64,000 nucleotides of DNA from an uncultured Oscillospiraceae bacterium (GTDB lineage: Bacteria; Bacillota; Clostridia; Oscillospirales; Acutalibacteraceae), in contig USJL01000003.1 of NCBI GenBank assembly GCA_900555015.1, positions 1 through 64,000 of the forward strand. Reading direction: 5' to 3'. Below, piece after piece: positions 34,129-41,909 of this stretch. The notes under the pieces are model-generated. The model saw nothing but the letters and a program-made list of their open reading frames with translations. It did not search any database and was not told the DNA's origin. Both the position numbers and the translations under genes were made by a program. Position 1 is the first letter of the stretch; each line of letters opens with the position of its first letter.

Positions 34129-34362
34129 ATGAAGATATCTTTTTCACCGCCTGATATAACGGAAGAAGAGATTAACCAGGTTTCGGATGCATTAAGATCA
34201 GGTTGGATTACAACAGGACCTAAAACAAAAACATTAGAGAAAGAAGTTGCTGACTTTTGCGGTGTGAATCGTGCTGTTTGTTTAAATTCTCAGACTGCTT
34301 TTGCCGAAATGACATTACGTTTATTAGGCATTACCGATGATGATGAAGTGATAGCTGTATAA
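34129..34362 (+). pseudogene. DegT/DnrJ/EryC1 aminotransferase, truncated after 77 residues
   Basis: AAAGGAG at 34111-34117 and the ATG at 34129 begin a normal sugar aminotransferase N-terminus: SFSPPDITEEEI, the SGWITTGP motif, VNRAVCLNSQTAF and GITDDDEVI. Intact members run to about 370-390 residues, and the catalytic lysine and most of the PLP site would come later. The similarity ends at DEVIAV and a TAA follows at 34360. The base composition also changes here. This is the left edge of the imported capsule cluster; the lost 3' part is not found elsewhere in the window. Confidence 0.8.
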
Positions 34363-34689
34363 TAGGGACAACCAAGAAAAAGCCTTGAAATTACAAGGGT
34401 TTTCGGCTCTAAGTCAGTCCCGTTATTTGAAATTTTCTACGGAAACTGGAGTAGGTCAGAGAATCCGAGAGGTGAAGATGGCTTCTTGGATACTCATGAA
34501 TTGACCCACAATCCAGAGTAGAAAATCTTATAAGGAGGAACTGACTTAGCTCACACGCCATGTCTGGCGGTGGGCTATTTGTCGTTCATAAGAGAATCAA
34601 AGTCTGTTTTCGGACAGATTGTTTCAATATAAATGTAGAAAAGACAGACGAGCGCAGATGTATAGGCGCAGTGAAGAGGGGAACGAGAG
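34363..34689 (+). other. 327-base gene-free junction and leader of the capsule cluster
   Basis: No credible gene. It contains AAAAGCCTTG / CAAGGGTTTT (34378-34402, one mismatch), a 141-base imperfect inverted repeat (34409-34549), a CGCCA-TGTC-TGGCG hairpin (34556-34569), and TCTGT / ACAGA near 34603-34618. Composition matches the cluster, not the resident DNA. It could be the remnant of a mobile element or the transcribed 5' leader of the cluster (antitermination-type leaders are known for such loci). No transposase or NusG/LoaP-like gene is visible. Confidence 0.45.
34409..34549. repeat. imperfect long inverted repeat at the cluster junction
   Basis: CTAAGTCAGT (34409-34418) with ACTGACTTAG (34540-34549), and inside it ATTTTCTAC (34432-34440) with GTAGAAAAT (34518-34526). 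Outer and inner arms are perfect; the flanks are partly complementary. Confidence 0.6.
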
Positions 34690-35973
34690 ATGTTTAATCC
34701 TGATAACAATTATGAGAAATTTGAAAATAAGGTCTGGCTGTCCTCACCTACCATGTATCCGGATTCCATGCGTTATGTGATGGAAGCTTATGAAACCAAC
34801 TGGATGTCTACTGTGGGAGCAAACATCAACGAGGTGGAGAAGCAGGTCTGCGAGAAGGTGGGCTGCAAGTATGCCGTTGCGCTCTCTGCTGGTACTGCCG
34901 CCCTGCATCTGGCTATGAAGCTGGCAGGTGAAAAGGTATATGGCAAACCGGCTCCCGGAACGGGTGCGCTCTCAAAACGCCTTGTAGCGGCGAGCGATAT
35001 GACTTTCGATGCCACGGTGAACCCCATTGTCTATGAGGGCGGTATCCCCGTGTTCATCGACACTGAGTACGACACTTGGAATATGGATCCGTTTGCGTTG
35101 GAAAAAGCTTTTGAGTTGTATCCTGAAATCAAAGTGGTTGTGGTGGCGCACCTCTACGGCACACCCGGCAAGATCGACGAAATCCGGGAGATCTGTAACC
35201 GGCACGGTGCGGTGATTATCGAGGACGCTGCAGAATCCTTGGGTGCATCCTATAAGGGCGTTCAGACTGGTGTGTTCGGTACATACAATGCAATTTCCTT
35301 TAATGGAAACAAAATCATCACCGGTTCGTCCGGCGGTATGCTGCTGACCGACAGTAAGGAAGCGGCAGATAAGGTTCGCAAGTGGTCAACACAGTCCAGA
35401 GAACGTGCAGCATGGTATCAGCATGAGGAGCTTGGCTACAACTACCGCATGAGCAATGTGATTGCTGGTGTTGTCCGTAATCAGATTCCACATTTGGAGG
35501 AGCATATTGCCCAGAAAAAGGAAATCTATATGCGTTACAAGGAAGGCTTGAAAGACCTTCCGGTGCAGATGAATCCTTATGATGAGAAGAACAGTGAGCC
35601 GAACTTCTGGCTGAGCTGCATGATCATTGACAAAGACGCTATGTGCAAGCAGGTCAGAGGTGAACAGGAAGCACTCTACGTCGGAGAGCATGGCAAGAGC
35701 TGCCCTACCGAGATTCTGGAAGCTATCGCCAGCATCAATGCAGAAGGTCGCCCGATCTGGAAGCCTATGCACATGCAGCCGATTTACCGAATGAATCCGT
35801 TTGTAGTTCGTGATGGCAACGGCAGAGCCAGAACCAACGCTTACATTGACGGCGGTTGCCTGGATGTAGGTATGGATATCTTTGAAAGAGGTCTGTGTCT
35901 GCCGAGCGATAACAAGATGACAGTGCAACAGCAGGAGCAGATTATTGAAATTATTAAAAGTTGTTTTGAGTAA
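34690..35973 (+). CDS. PLP-dependent sugar aminotransferase (PglE/EpsN-like DegT family)
   Basis: The 427-residue protein is a DegT/DnrJ aminotransferase: ALSAGTAALHLA in the PLP-phosphate loop, IIEDAAESLGASYKG with the ring-stacking Asp, and the lysine loop SFNGNKIITGSSGG, which is the form seen in UDP-4-keto-sugar transaminases such as PglE and EpsN. It would add an amino group to C4 of a UDP-4-keto-6-deoxy sugar. It heads the cluster and is followed by the initiating sugar transferase, as in bacillosamine-type loci. The 4,6-dehydratase it would need is not next to it; CapE at 53822 makes a related 4-keto sugar. GAAGAGGGG precedes the start. Confidence 0.85.
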   Translation: MFNPDNNYEKFENKVWLSSPTMYPDSMRYVMEAYETNWMSTVGANINEVEKQVCEKVGCKYAVALSAGTAALHLAMKLAGEKVYGKPAPGTGALSKRLVAASDMTFDATVNPIVYEGGIPVFIDTEYDTWNMDPFALEKAFELYPEIKVVVVAHLYGTPGKIDEIREICNRHGAVIIEDAAESLGASYKGVQTGVFGTYNAISFNGNKIITGSSGGMLLTDSKEAADKVRKWSTQSRERAAWYQHEELGYNYRMSNVIAGVVRNQIPHLEEHIAQKKEIYMRYKEGLKDLPVQMNPYDEKNSEPNFWLSCMIIDKDAMCKQVRGEQEALYVGEHGKSCPTEILEAIASINAEGRPIWKPMHMQPIYRMNPFVVRDGNGRARTNAYIDGGCLDVGMDIFERGLCLPSDNKMTVQQQEQIIEIIKSCFE

Positions 35974-35987
35974 AAGAGGGAAAGAAT

Positions 35988-36641
35988 ATGAATAATCAGC
36001 ATAAACCATACGGGCCATATGAGAAATATTTCAAGCGAGTGCTTGACGTGTTTTGTGGTCTTGCGGCGCTGCTTGTATTCTGGTGGCTTTATATTATCGT
36101 AGCGGTTTTAGTCAGAATAAAATTGGGTAGCCCGGTGTTGTTTAAGCAGGAACGTCCGGGGAAAAACGAGGAGATATTTAAGCTATATAAATTCCGTACG
36201 ATGACGGATGCACGAGACGAAAACGGAAATCTTTTGCCGGATGAGGTTCGTCTGACGAAATTTGGAAGAGCATTGAGGGCAACCAGTCTGGATGAATTGC
36301 CTGAAGTATTTAATATTTTGAAGGGCGAGATGAGCCTGGTGGGACCCCGCCCACTGACGATACAATACTTGCCCTATTACAGCGAAGAAGAACGACACCG
36401 CCATGATGTCAGACCAGGGCTAAGTGGTTTAGCTCAGGTAAATGGTAGAAACTTTATTGATTGGGATCATCGGCTCGCATTTGACGTTCAATATGTAAAG
36501 AAAATAACATTTATTGGCGATTTGCGCATTATTCTTCAAACGGCTCTAAAGTTCGTAAAGAAAGAGGACATTGCGGTAGATACCAATAAAGTCGAACCTA
36601 ATTTCGCTGAGGAAAGACGATTAAAAATGCAAGTAAAGTAA
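35988..36641 (+). CDS. initiating phosphoglycosyl transferase (PglC/EpsL-type sugar transferase)
   Basis: The 217-residue protein is a short monotopic phosphoglycosyl transferase: one N-terminal re-entrant helix (VLDVFCGLAALLVFWWLY), KLYKFRTM, the catalytic Asp-Glu pair in TSLDELPEVFNILKGEMS, LVGPRPL and RPGLSGLAQVNGRN. It moves a sugar phosphate from a UDP-sugar to undecaprenyl phosphate and so starts the repeat unit on the inner face of the membrane. It overlaps nothing and is 14 bases from the aminotransferase gene, suggesting that the aminated sugar is the first residue of the repeat. Confidence 0.92.
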   Translation: MNNQHKPYGPYEKYFKRVLDVFCGLAALLVFWWLYIIVAVLVRIKLGSPVLFKQERPGKNEEIFKLYKFRTMTDARDENGNLLPDEVRLTKFGRALRATSLDELPEVFNILKGEMSLVGPRPLTIQYLPYYSEEERHRHDVRPGLSGLAQVNGRNFIDWDHRLAFDVQYVKKITFIGDLRIILQTALKFVKKEDIAVDTNKVEPNFAEERRLKMQVK

Positions 36642-36652
36642 GGGAGATATTT

Positions 36653-37618
36653 ATGAACATTTTGATATTGAGTGCGGGAACTCGAAATAAAATTGTCCAG
36701 TATTTTGTAAAGACTTTGAATGGAACAGGGAAAGTCATTGCGACAGATATGAGCAATTTAGCCCCCGCTATCTATGAAGCTGATAAATATTATATTGTTC
36801 CGAAGATGACTGCACCTGAGTATCTAGATGTAGTGTTAGATATTTGCAAGAAAGAAGAAATTACTGGTGTGCTTTCGCTGATTGACCCGGAGCTTTCCCT
36901 TCTGGCAGAAAATAGAGAAAAATTTGAAGCCATAGGTACGACTGTAATTGGTTCGTCCTATGCGCTATGTGAAATGTCTTTGGACAAGTTCCAGATGTAT
37001 AGCTGGTTGGAAACTCACGGATACAGGTGCGCAAAATCCTATATGGATAAGGATGCTTTCTATGCTGATGTTGACGCTGGGGTGATTACCTATCCTGTGT
37101 TTGTAAAACCGGCAAGAGGCAGTGCCAGCATCTCTATCTCCAAGGTTTATGACCGGGAGACGGTTGAATTGTTGTTTGCCCATGAGGATGGACTGATGAT
37201 TCAGGAGTTTCTGGATGGACAGGAAATCGGTGCGGATGTGTATATTGATATGGTGTCTCACGAAGTGGTATCCATATTCACAAAGAAAAAGTTAAAAATG
37301 CGTGCCGGTGAGACAGATAAGGCAGTTTCTTTCCAGGATGAAAAGTTGTTCGCTCTGATTGAGCAGTTTGTCAAGGATGCAGGCTACAATGGTCAGATCG
37401 ACATCGACATTTTTGACGTAAAGGGCGAGTATTACATTTCTGAAGTTAATCCACGCTTTGGCGGTGGTTATCCTCATGCCTTTGAGAGCGGCGCAGATCA
37501 TATGAAGCTGATTGTAAATAATCTTGAAGGAAACGCCAATGAGTGCGTGATTGGGCAGTACGAAAATGGTACTTATATGATGAAATATAACGAAGTGATG
37601 ATGAAAAGGGATTGCTAA
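36653..37618 (+). CDS. ATP-grasp enzyme of the capsule cluster
   Basis: The 321-residue protein has a Rossmann-like first domain (ILILSAGTRNKIVQYF) and a CarB/PylC-type ATP-grasp domain with VKPARGSAS, QEFLDGQEIGADVY and the metal-binding EVNPRFGGG motif. Such enzymes join a carboxylate and an amine or thiol using ATP. Within polysaccharide loci they are thought to add an amino acid or other acyl group to an amino sugar, which would fit the aminotransferase two genes upstream, but the substrate is not known. GGGAGAT before the start. Confidence 0.8.
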   Translation: MNILILSAGTRNKIVQYFVKTLNGTGKVIATDMSNLAPAIYEADKYYIVPKMTAPEYLDVVLDICKKEEITGVLSLIDPELSLLAENREKFEAIGTTVIGSSYALCEMSLDKFQMYSWLETHGYRCAKSYMDKDAFYADVDAGVITYPVFVKPARGSASISISKVYDRETVELLFAHEDGLMIQEFLDGQEIGADVYIDMVSHEVVSIFTKKKLKMRAGETDKAVSFQDEKLFALIEQFVKDAGYNGQIDIDIFDVKGEYYISEVNPRFGGGYPHAFESGADHMKLIVNNLEGNANECVIGQYENGTYMMKYNEVMMKRDC

Positions 37619-37619
37619 T

Positions 37620-38828
37620 ATGAAACGAATTGTGATTATCGACCATTTCAGTAAAGCACCGGATGAACCCGGAAATAACCGATTCATATATTTAGGAGAG
37701 TTGCTGTGTAGTTATGGCTTTGATGTGGAAATAATCACAACGACATTTGCACACCTCAAAAAGAAGCAGCGTAAGGTGGCTGCGAAACTTTATGACAACC
37801 TTCCCTACAAATATACGATGTTACCGGAACCGGGGTATCCTCGAAATGTGTGCTTAAAACGGTTTTACAGTCATTATGTTTTTGGGAAAAACCTGTCAAA
37901 CTATCTGGAAACGATGAAAAAACCAGATGCAATTATTGCCGCTGTTCCATCATTTGATGTAGGAACAGCGGCGGGTAACTACTGTAGTAAGTACCAGATC
38001 CCTTTTATCGTTGATATTCAGGATCTCTGGCCGGAGGCATTTAAGTTGGTGCTGAAAGTGCCGGTTGTCAGTGACCTTGTTTTCTTTCCTATGACAATGC
38101 AGGCAAATCGTTTTTATGGACAGGCTGACCGCATTGTTGCCGTTTCTGAGACATATATGCAGCGTGGCCTTGAGAGTAATCGTAAAGATAAGAATGGTCT
38201 GTGCGTATATCTTGGAACAGACCTTGGCAGTTTCGATGAAAGCAGTGAGAATATTTCCGTAGAAAAGCCTGATGGTGAGTTATGGATTGCTTATGCAGGA
38301 ACCTTGGGGCATAGCTATAACATTGAGATTATTTTTGATGCACTAAATCAATTGCCTGATGGGGTGGGACAAAACGTAGTTTTTCACATCTTTGGAGATG
38401 GCCCTTACTTAGAGCGTTTTCAGGAATATGCTAAGAATTGCAAAATACGCTCCATTTTTCATGGTCGGGTGGATTATCCGGCTATGGTAGCAAGCCTTTG
38501 TAAATCAGATATTGCGGTGAATCCTATCGTGAAAGGTGCGGCACAGAGTATCATCAATAAGCACGCTGATTACGCAGCCGCAGGGCTTCCCGTTGTGAAT
38601 ACGCAGGAGTGCCAAGAATATCGAAACTTGTTAGAATCCTATGGATGCGGAATCAACTGCGGGGTGGAATCTGCGAATCAGGTTGCAAAGGCACTTCAGG
38701 AACTGATTGAGAACCCGGAAAAGAGAAAGCGGATGGGTGCGAACTCCAGAAGGATGGCTGAAGAACGGTTTGACAGAAGAAATACCTATCAGCAAATTGT
38801 GAGAGCAGTAGAAGATTTAGCGAGGTAA
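37620..38828 (+). CDS. GT4 glycosyltransferase (WbuB-like)
   Basis: The 402-residue protein is a GT-B enzyme: an N-terminal acceptor half with DHFSKAPDEPGNNRF, and a C-terminal donor half with AYAGTLGHSYN, FHIFGDGPYLERF and a late EECQEY-like stretch in NTQECQEY. It resembles WbuB-type transferases, some of which add L-FucNAc; since this cluster makes UDP-L-FucNAc, that donor is plausible but unproven. The start is one base after the previous stop. It acts on the lipid-linked repeat in the cytoplasm. Confidence 0.82.
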   Translation: MKRIVIIDHFSKAPDEPGNNRFIYLGELLCSYGFDVEIITTTFAHLKKKQRKVAAKLYDNLPYKYTMLPEPGYPRNVCLKRFYSHYVFGKNLSNYLETMKKPDAIIAAVPSFDVGTAAGNYCSKYQIPFIVDIQDLWPEAFKLVLKVPVVSDLVFFPMTMQANRFYGQADRIVAVSETYMQRGLESNRKDKNGLCVYLGTDLGSFDESSENISVEKPDGELWIAYAGTLGHSYNIEIIFDALNQLPDGVGQNVVFHIFGDGPYLERFQEYAKNCKIRSIFHGRVDYPAMVASLCKSDIAVNPIVKGAAQSIINKHADYAAAGLPVVNTQECQEYRNLLESYGCGINCGVESANQVAKALQELIENPEKRKRMGANSRRMAEERFDRRNTYQQIVRAVEDLAR

Positions 38829-38835
38829 TTACGTT

Positions 38836-39969
38836 TTGAAAAAACTATTGATAATGGCATCTTTATTCTGGCCGCAAAAAAATAGTGGTGGTCCACCAAT
38901 CAGTATTATGAATCTGGTGCAGTCCGTGAAGGACAGATTTGATATCTACATCATTTCCAAAAACCATGAAATAAATGATGATAAACCTTTAGAAGGTATT
39001 CTTTCGGGATGGAATCAGTTTGAGTTTGGAAAGGCATTTTATACTTCAAAAGATGAGCATACATTCAAAATCATTACAAGGCTGATTGAGGATGTAGAAC
39101 CTGACGTGATCTATCAGAATAGCTTTTTCAGTATTGATGATCTCCTTCCAGTGCTTGCTTATAAAAAGAAACATAAAAACGTAAAGGTGATCGTTGCTCC
39201 CAGAGGAGAGTTCTATCCTGAACGGCTTCAGCTTGGCAAATTGAAGAAAACGGTGTATGGCAAATTGTTTCGATATTCCGGTTTATTGAAAGATGTATAT
39301 TTTCAGGGAACTGGACAAGAGGAATGTATGCAAGAAAAAGCATTTCTTGGAATACCGGATGATCACCTTATGAACATCCAGAATATTTCCCTGCCGGTTA
39401 ATGGATTACATGGCAGCATAGAAAAAAAGCCGAATGAGCTGAAGTTGGTGTATGTTGCCAGGATTCACCCGACTAAGAATACACTCAAAGCCATTGAATG
39501 GCTTGGGGGATTATCGGGAAACGTTCAATACGATATCTACGGTTCTATTGAGAACGAAATGTATTGGAAGCAGTGCCAAGATGCTATTGCCAGACTGCCG
39601 CAGAATATCACAGTTCGGTATAAGGGTGTGATTGATCATGATCAGGTTGCTTCAACGATAGCTGGATACCATGCCTATTATATACCTACTACTGGCGAGA
39701 ACTTCGGACACTCCATAGTCGAGGCGATGCTTATGGGTAAACCTGTTGTTATCAGTGATCAGACACCGTGGACGGATGTAAACGGCAATGGGGGCTTTGC
39801 CATTTCGCTGAACAACGAAAAGGCGTTCATTACTGCGCTTGAGGAATTGGTTGAGATGAACATAGACAAGTATTCTGTTTTGTCCGAACAGATTGAGAAT
39901 TATATAAAGGGCAAGCTGAATGTAGACGATATTATTCATCAATACATAATAGCTTTTGATGGTGAATAA
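38836..39969 (+). CDS. GT4-like glycosyltransferase
   Basis: The 377-residue GT-B protein shows PRGEFYPERL in the acceptor half, LVYVARIHPTKN at the domain join and the donor-site pattern TTGENFGHSIVEAM with the two spaced Glu of the E-x7-E motif. It is one of the sugar-adding enzymes of the repeat unit; donor and linkage unknown. It starts with TTG, seven bases after the previous gene, with AGGTAA upstream. Confidence 0.82.
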   Translation: MKKLLIMASLFWPQKNSGGPPISIMNLVQSVKDRFDIYIISKNHEINDDKPLEGILSGWNQFEFGKAFYTSKDEHTFKIITRLIEDVEPDVIYQNSFFSIDDLLPVLAYKKKHKNVKVIVAPRGEFYPERLQLGKLKKTVYGKLFRYSGLLKDVYFQGTGQEECMQEKAFLGIPDDHLMNIQNISLPVNGLHGSIEKKPNELKLVYVARIHPTKNTLKAIEWLGGLSGNVQYDIYGSIENEMYWKQCQDAIARLPQNITVRYKGVIDHDQVASTIAGYHAYYIPTTGENFGHSIVEAMLMGKPVVISDQTPWTDVNGNGGFAISLNNEKAFITALEELVEMNIDKYSVLSEQIENYIKGKLNVDDIIHQYIIAFDGE

Positions 39970-39971
39970 AG

Positions 39972-40517
39972 ATGGCGAATAAGATTATCAGGTTAATATA
40001 TAACGGAATTAGATTTGTTGGAAATCCTGCATATTCAAATTTACTTGCGGTTGAACCATCAACAAGGATTAGTAAATCAGCAGGCGCAATCCTTAAAATA
40101 GGGAAGAAATTCCGGGCACGTCATAATGTTGAGCTTAATGTCAGAGACAAAGCGATCATCGAGATCGGCAATGATGTTTTCTTGAATAGCGGCTGTATTA
40201 TTACAGCCAGAGAAAAAGTTGTGATTGGAGATAATACTATTTTCGGGCCGAATGTGGTGGTTTATGATAATGACCATATGATCCGTGATGGAAGAATTCT
40301 TGATAATGAATTTGAAACTGATCCGGTTATAATCGGTGCAAATGTTTGGATAGGTGCAGGCGCAATCATATTAAAAGGGGCTGTCATAGAGGATAATTGT
40401 GTGATTGCGGCAGGAAGCGTTGTGAAGGGGAAAGTTGAAAGTAATAACATTATGATTCAGAAAAGGGATACAGAGCTTCGCCCAATTCGGGGGGGTATTG
40501 GAGGACAATCAAAATGA
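39972..40517 (+). CDS. left-handed beta-helix acyltransferase (hexapeptide)
   Basis: The 181-residue protein is built of hexapeptide repeats (NDVFLNSGCIIT, IGDNTIFGPNVV, IIGANVWIGAGAIIL, IEDNCVIAAGSVV) with a DNDH motif, the maltose O-acetyltransferase type. It should transfer an acetyl group from acetyl-CoA to a sugar hydroxyl or amine. A G7 run (40489-40495) lies nine codons before its end, and the stop overlaps the next start by four bases, so slippage would change both tail and coupling. Confidence 0.85.
   Translation: MANKIIRLIYNGIRFVGNPAYSNLLAVEPSTRISKSAGAILKIGKKFRARHNVELNVRDKAIIEIGNDVFLNSGCIITAREKVVIGDNTIFGPNVVVYDNDHMIRDGRILDNEFETDPVIIGANVWIGAGAIILKGAVIEDNCVIAAGSVVKGKVESNNIMIQKRDTELRPIRGGIGGQSK
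40489..40495. repeat. G7 homopolymer at the end of the acyltransferase gene
   Basis: Seven G in codons R-G-G of the C-terminus, 19 bases before the start of the next gene. Confidence 0.8.
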
Positions 40518-41380
40518 AGTTTAAGATTCTGATAAAAGTCCTTCTGACAAAGTTTTTCATAGCATTTCCCCAATTGATCTCTGATGAAGCACATTCAAAA
40601 TTGTTGTTCAGAGTGATGTTTGGGTACACTCCGGATTTGGAGCATCCCAAAACAATGAATGAATACATCTGTTCAACAAAAGTATCTGATGAGAAGTTGA
40701 GATATGATATATACACAGATAAGTATGAAGTAAGAGATTATGTTCGTAAAACAGTCGGTGATCAGTATCTCAATGAAGTTATCGGTGTCTATGACAGTTT
40801 TGACAAAATTGATTTTGACCAGTTGCCTGATGCCTTTGCAATGAAGGCAACACATGGTTCTTCTTATAATATCATTGTTCCTGATAAGTCAAAGCTGGAC
40901 AGGGATGCTGCAAAGAAGAAATTTGACCGCTGGCTTAGGGAGAACTTTTATTACAAAGATCGGGAGAAAAACTATAAAAACATTAAACCTCGGATTATGT
41001 GTGATGCCTTTCTGCGTCCTTTGGATGGACAGTTGGAAGAATACAAGTTATTTTGCTTTAAAGGAAAAGTCTGTTTTATTCAGCATAATAAGCAAATTGG
41101 TGGAAAACGGTATGACAATATCTTTGATGCGCAATGGAATATTCTGCCGGTGAAATATGGATACGATGGTTTCACAGGAGACAGCAAACCAGAAAACGGT
41201 GATGAATTGATTGCTGTTGCAGAAAAGCTCGCCGTACCCTTTGAACTGGTACGAGTGGATCTGTACAATGTCGATGGAAGAATTGTGTTCAGCGAATTGA
41301 CCTTCCATTCCGGCGGTGGTTTGATTCCCTTTGAACCCAAGGAATATGATAGAGAATTTGGAAAGATGTTAGGTCTATAA
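40514..41380 (+). CDS. TupA-like ATP-grasp protein
   Basis: The 288-residue protein matches the TupA-like ATP-grasp family found in capsule loci: FGYTPDLEHPKTMNEYI, TDKYEVRDYV, AMKATHGSSYNIIV, CDAFLRPLDGQ, EYKLFCFKGKVCFIQ, and VRVDLYNVDGRIVFSELTFHSGGG near the end. TupA itself joins acidic units in teichuronopeptide; a ligase role that adds an amino acid or similar group to a uronic acid fits here, because the cluster also encodes a UDP-glucose dehydrogenase. Substrate is inference. Its ATG overlaps the previous stop (ATGA). Confidence 0.82.
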   Translation: MKFKILIKVLLTKFFIAFPQLISDEAHSKLLFRVMFGYTPDLEHPKTMNEYICSTKVSDEKLRYDIYTDKYEVRDYVRKTVGDQYLNEVIGVYDSFDKIDFDQLPDAFAMKATHGSSYNIIVPDKSKLDRDAAKKKFDRWLRENFYYKDREKNYKNIKPRIMCDAFLRPLDGQLEEYKLFCFKGKVCFIQHNKQIGGKRYDNIFDAQWNILPVKYGYDGFTGDSKPENGDELIAVAEKLAVPFELVRVDLYNVDGRIVFSELTFHSGGGLIPFEPKEYDREFGKMLGL

Positions 41381-41382
41381 AG

Positions 41383-41907
41383 ATGGATAGAATAAATAGA
41401 AAAAATAGGCTTGTTGCAGCAGTCATACATCATATACAGCATTATAATCCGGATACATACTGGAAAATGAGAAATGTTGTTATTTCCTCGCGGGGGGGGG
41501 GACTGCATAAAATAAAGCAGTATTTCTATCTGTTCCGAATTAAAAGAATGGATGCGTTTAACAATGCGTCTATGGGAACGGATATAGGCTTTGGTGCGTA
41601 TTTTGAAACACCTCCACATTTACAGCATGGACTGAATGGAATTATCGTATCTCATTATGCGCATATCGGTAAGGATGCGTGGATTGCACAACAGGTAACG
41701 ATTGGACAAGCAATTGATGAAAATGTAGCACCGACATTAGGAGATAATGTGGTGATAGGTGCTGGGGCAAAAATCATTGGTAATGTAAGAATTGGGAATA
41801 ACGTAACAATTGGTGCAAATGCAGTGGTGGTGAACGATATGCCTGATAACTGCATTTGTGGTGGTATCCCTGCACGAGTAATAAAAATGAAGGAAAAGTT
41901 GGATTGA
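41383..41907 (+). CDS. CysE-like hexapeptide acetyltransferase with an internal G10 tract
   Basis: The 174-residue protein has a helical start of about 60 residues and a left-handed beta-helix (ISHYAHIGKDAWI, VTIGQAID, LGDNVVIGAGAKII, VRIGNNVTIGANAVV, GGIPARVI), the serine-acetyltransferase-like type used to acetylate sugars in capsule loci. Codons 37-40 are formed by ten consecutive G (41492-41501). With nine G the frame stops after seven further codons, with eleven after six, so only the present length (or one changed by three) gives an enzyme. The start is two bases after the previous stop. Acetylated sugar unknown. Confidence 0.85.
   Translation: MDRINRKNRLVAAVIHHIQHYNPDTYWKMRNVVISSRGGGLHKIKQYFYLFRIKRMDAFNNASMGTDIGFGAYFETPPHLQHGLNGIIVSHYAHIGKDAWIAQQVTIGQAIDENVAPTLGDNVVIGAGAKIIGNVRIGNNVTIGANAVVVNDMPDNCICGGIPARVIKMKEKLD
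41492..41501. repeat. G10 homopolymer inside an acetyltransferase gene
   Basis: Ten G following a C (codons CGG GGG GGG GGA). Both one-base changes lead to early stops (GAC TGC ATA AAA TAA with G9; ACT GCA TAA with G11). A candidate phase-variation tract. Confidence 0.85.
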
Positions 41908-41909
41908 AT

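Noticed and set aside
35386..36018. 210-residue frame on the minus strand
   Set aside because: Shadow of the aminotransferase gene; no domain, no ribosome site, and the plus-strand gene has all family motifs.
37292..37687. 131-residue frame on the minus strand
   Set aside because: Opposite the ATP-grasp gene and the start of the next transferase; no recognisable protein.
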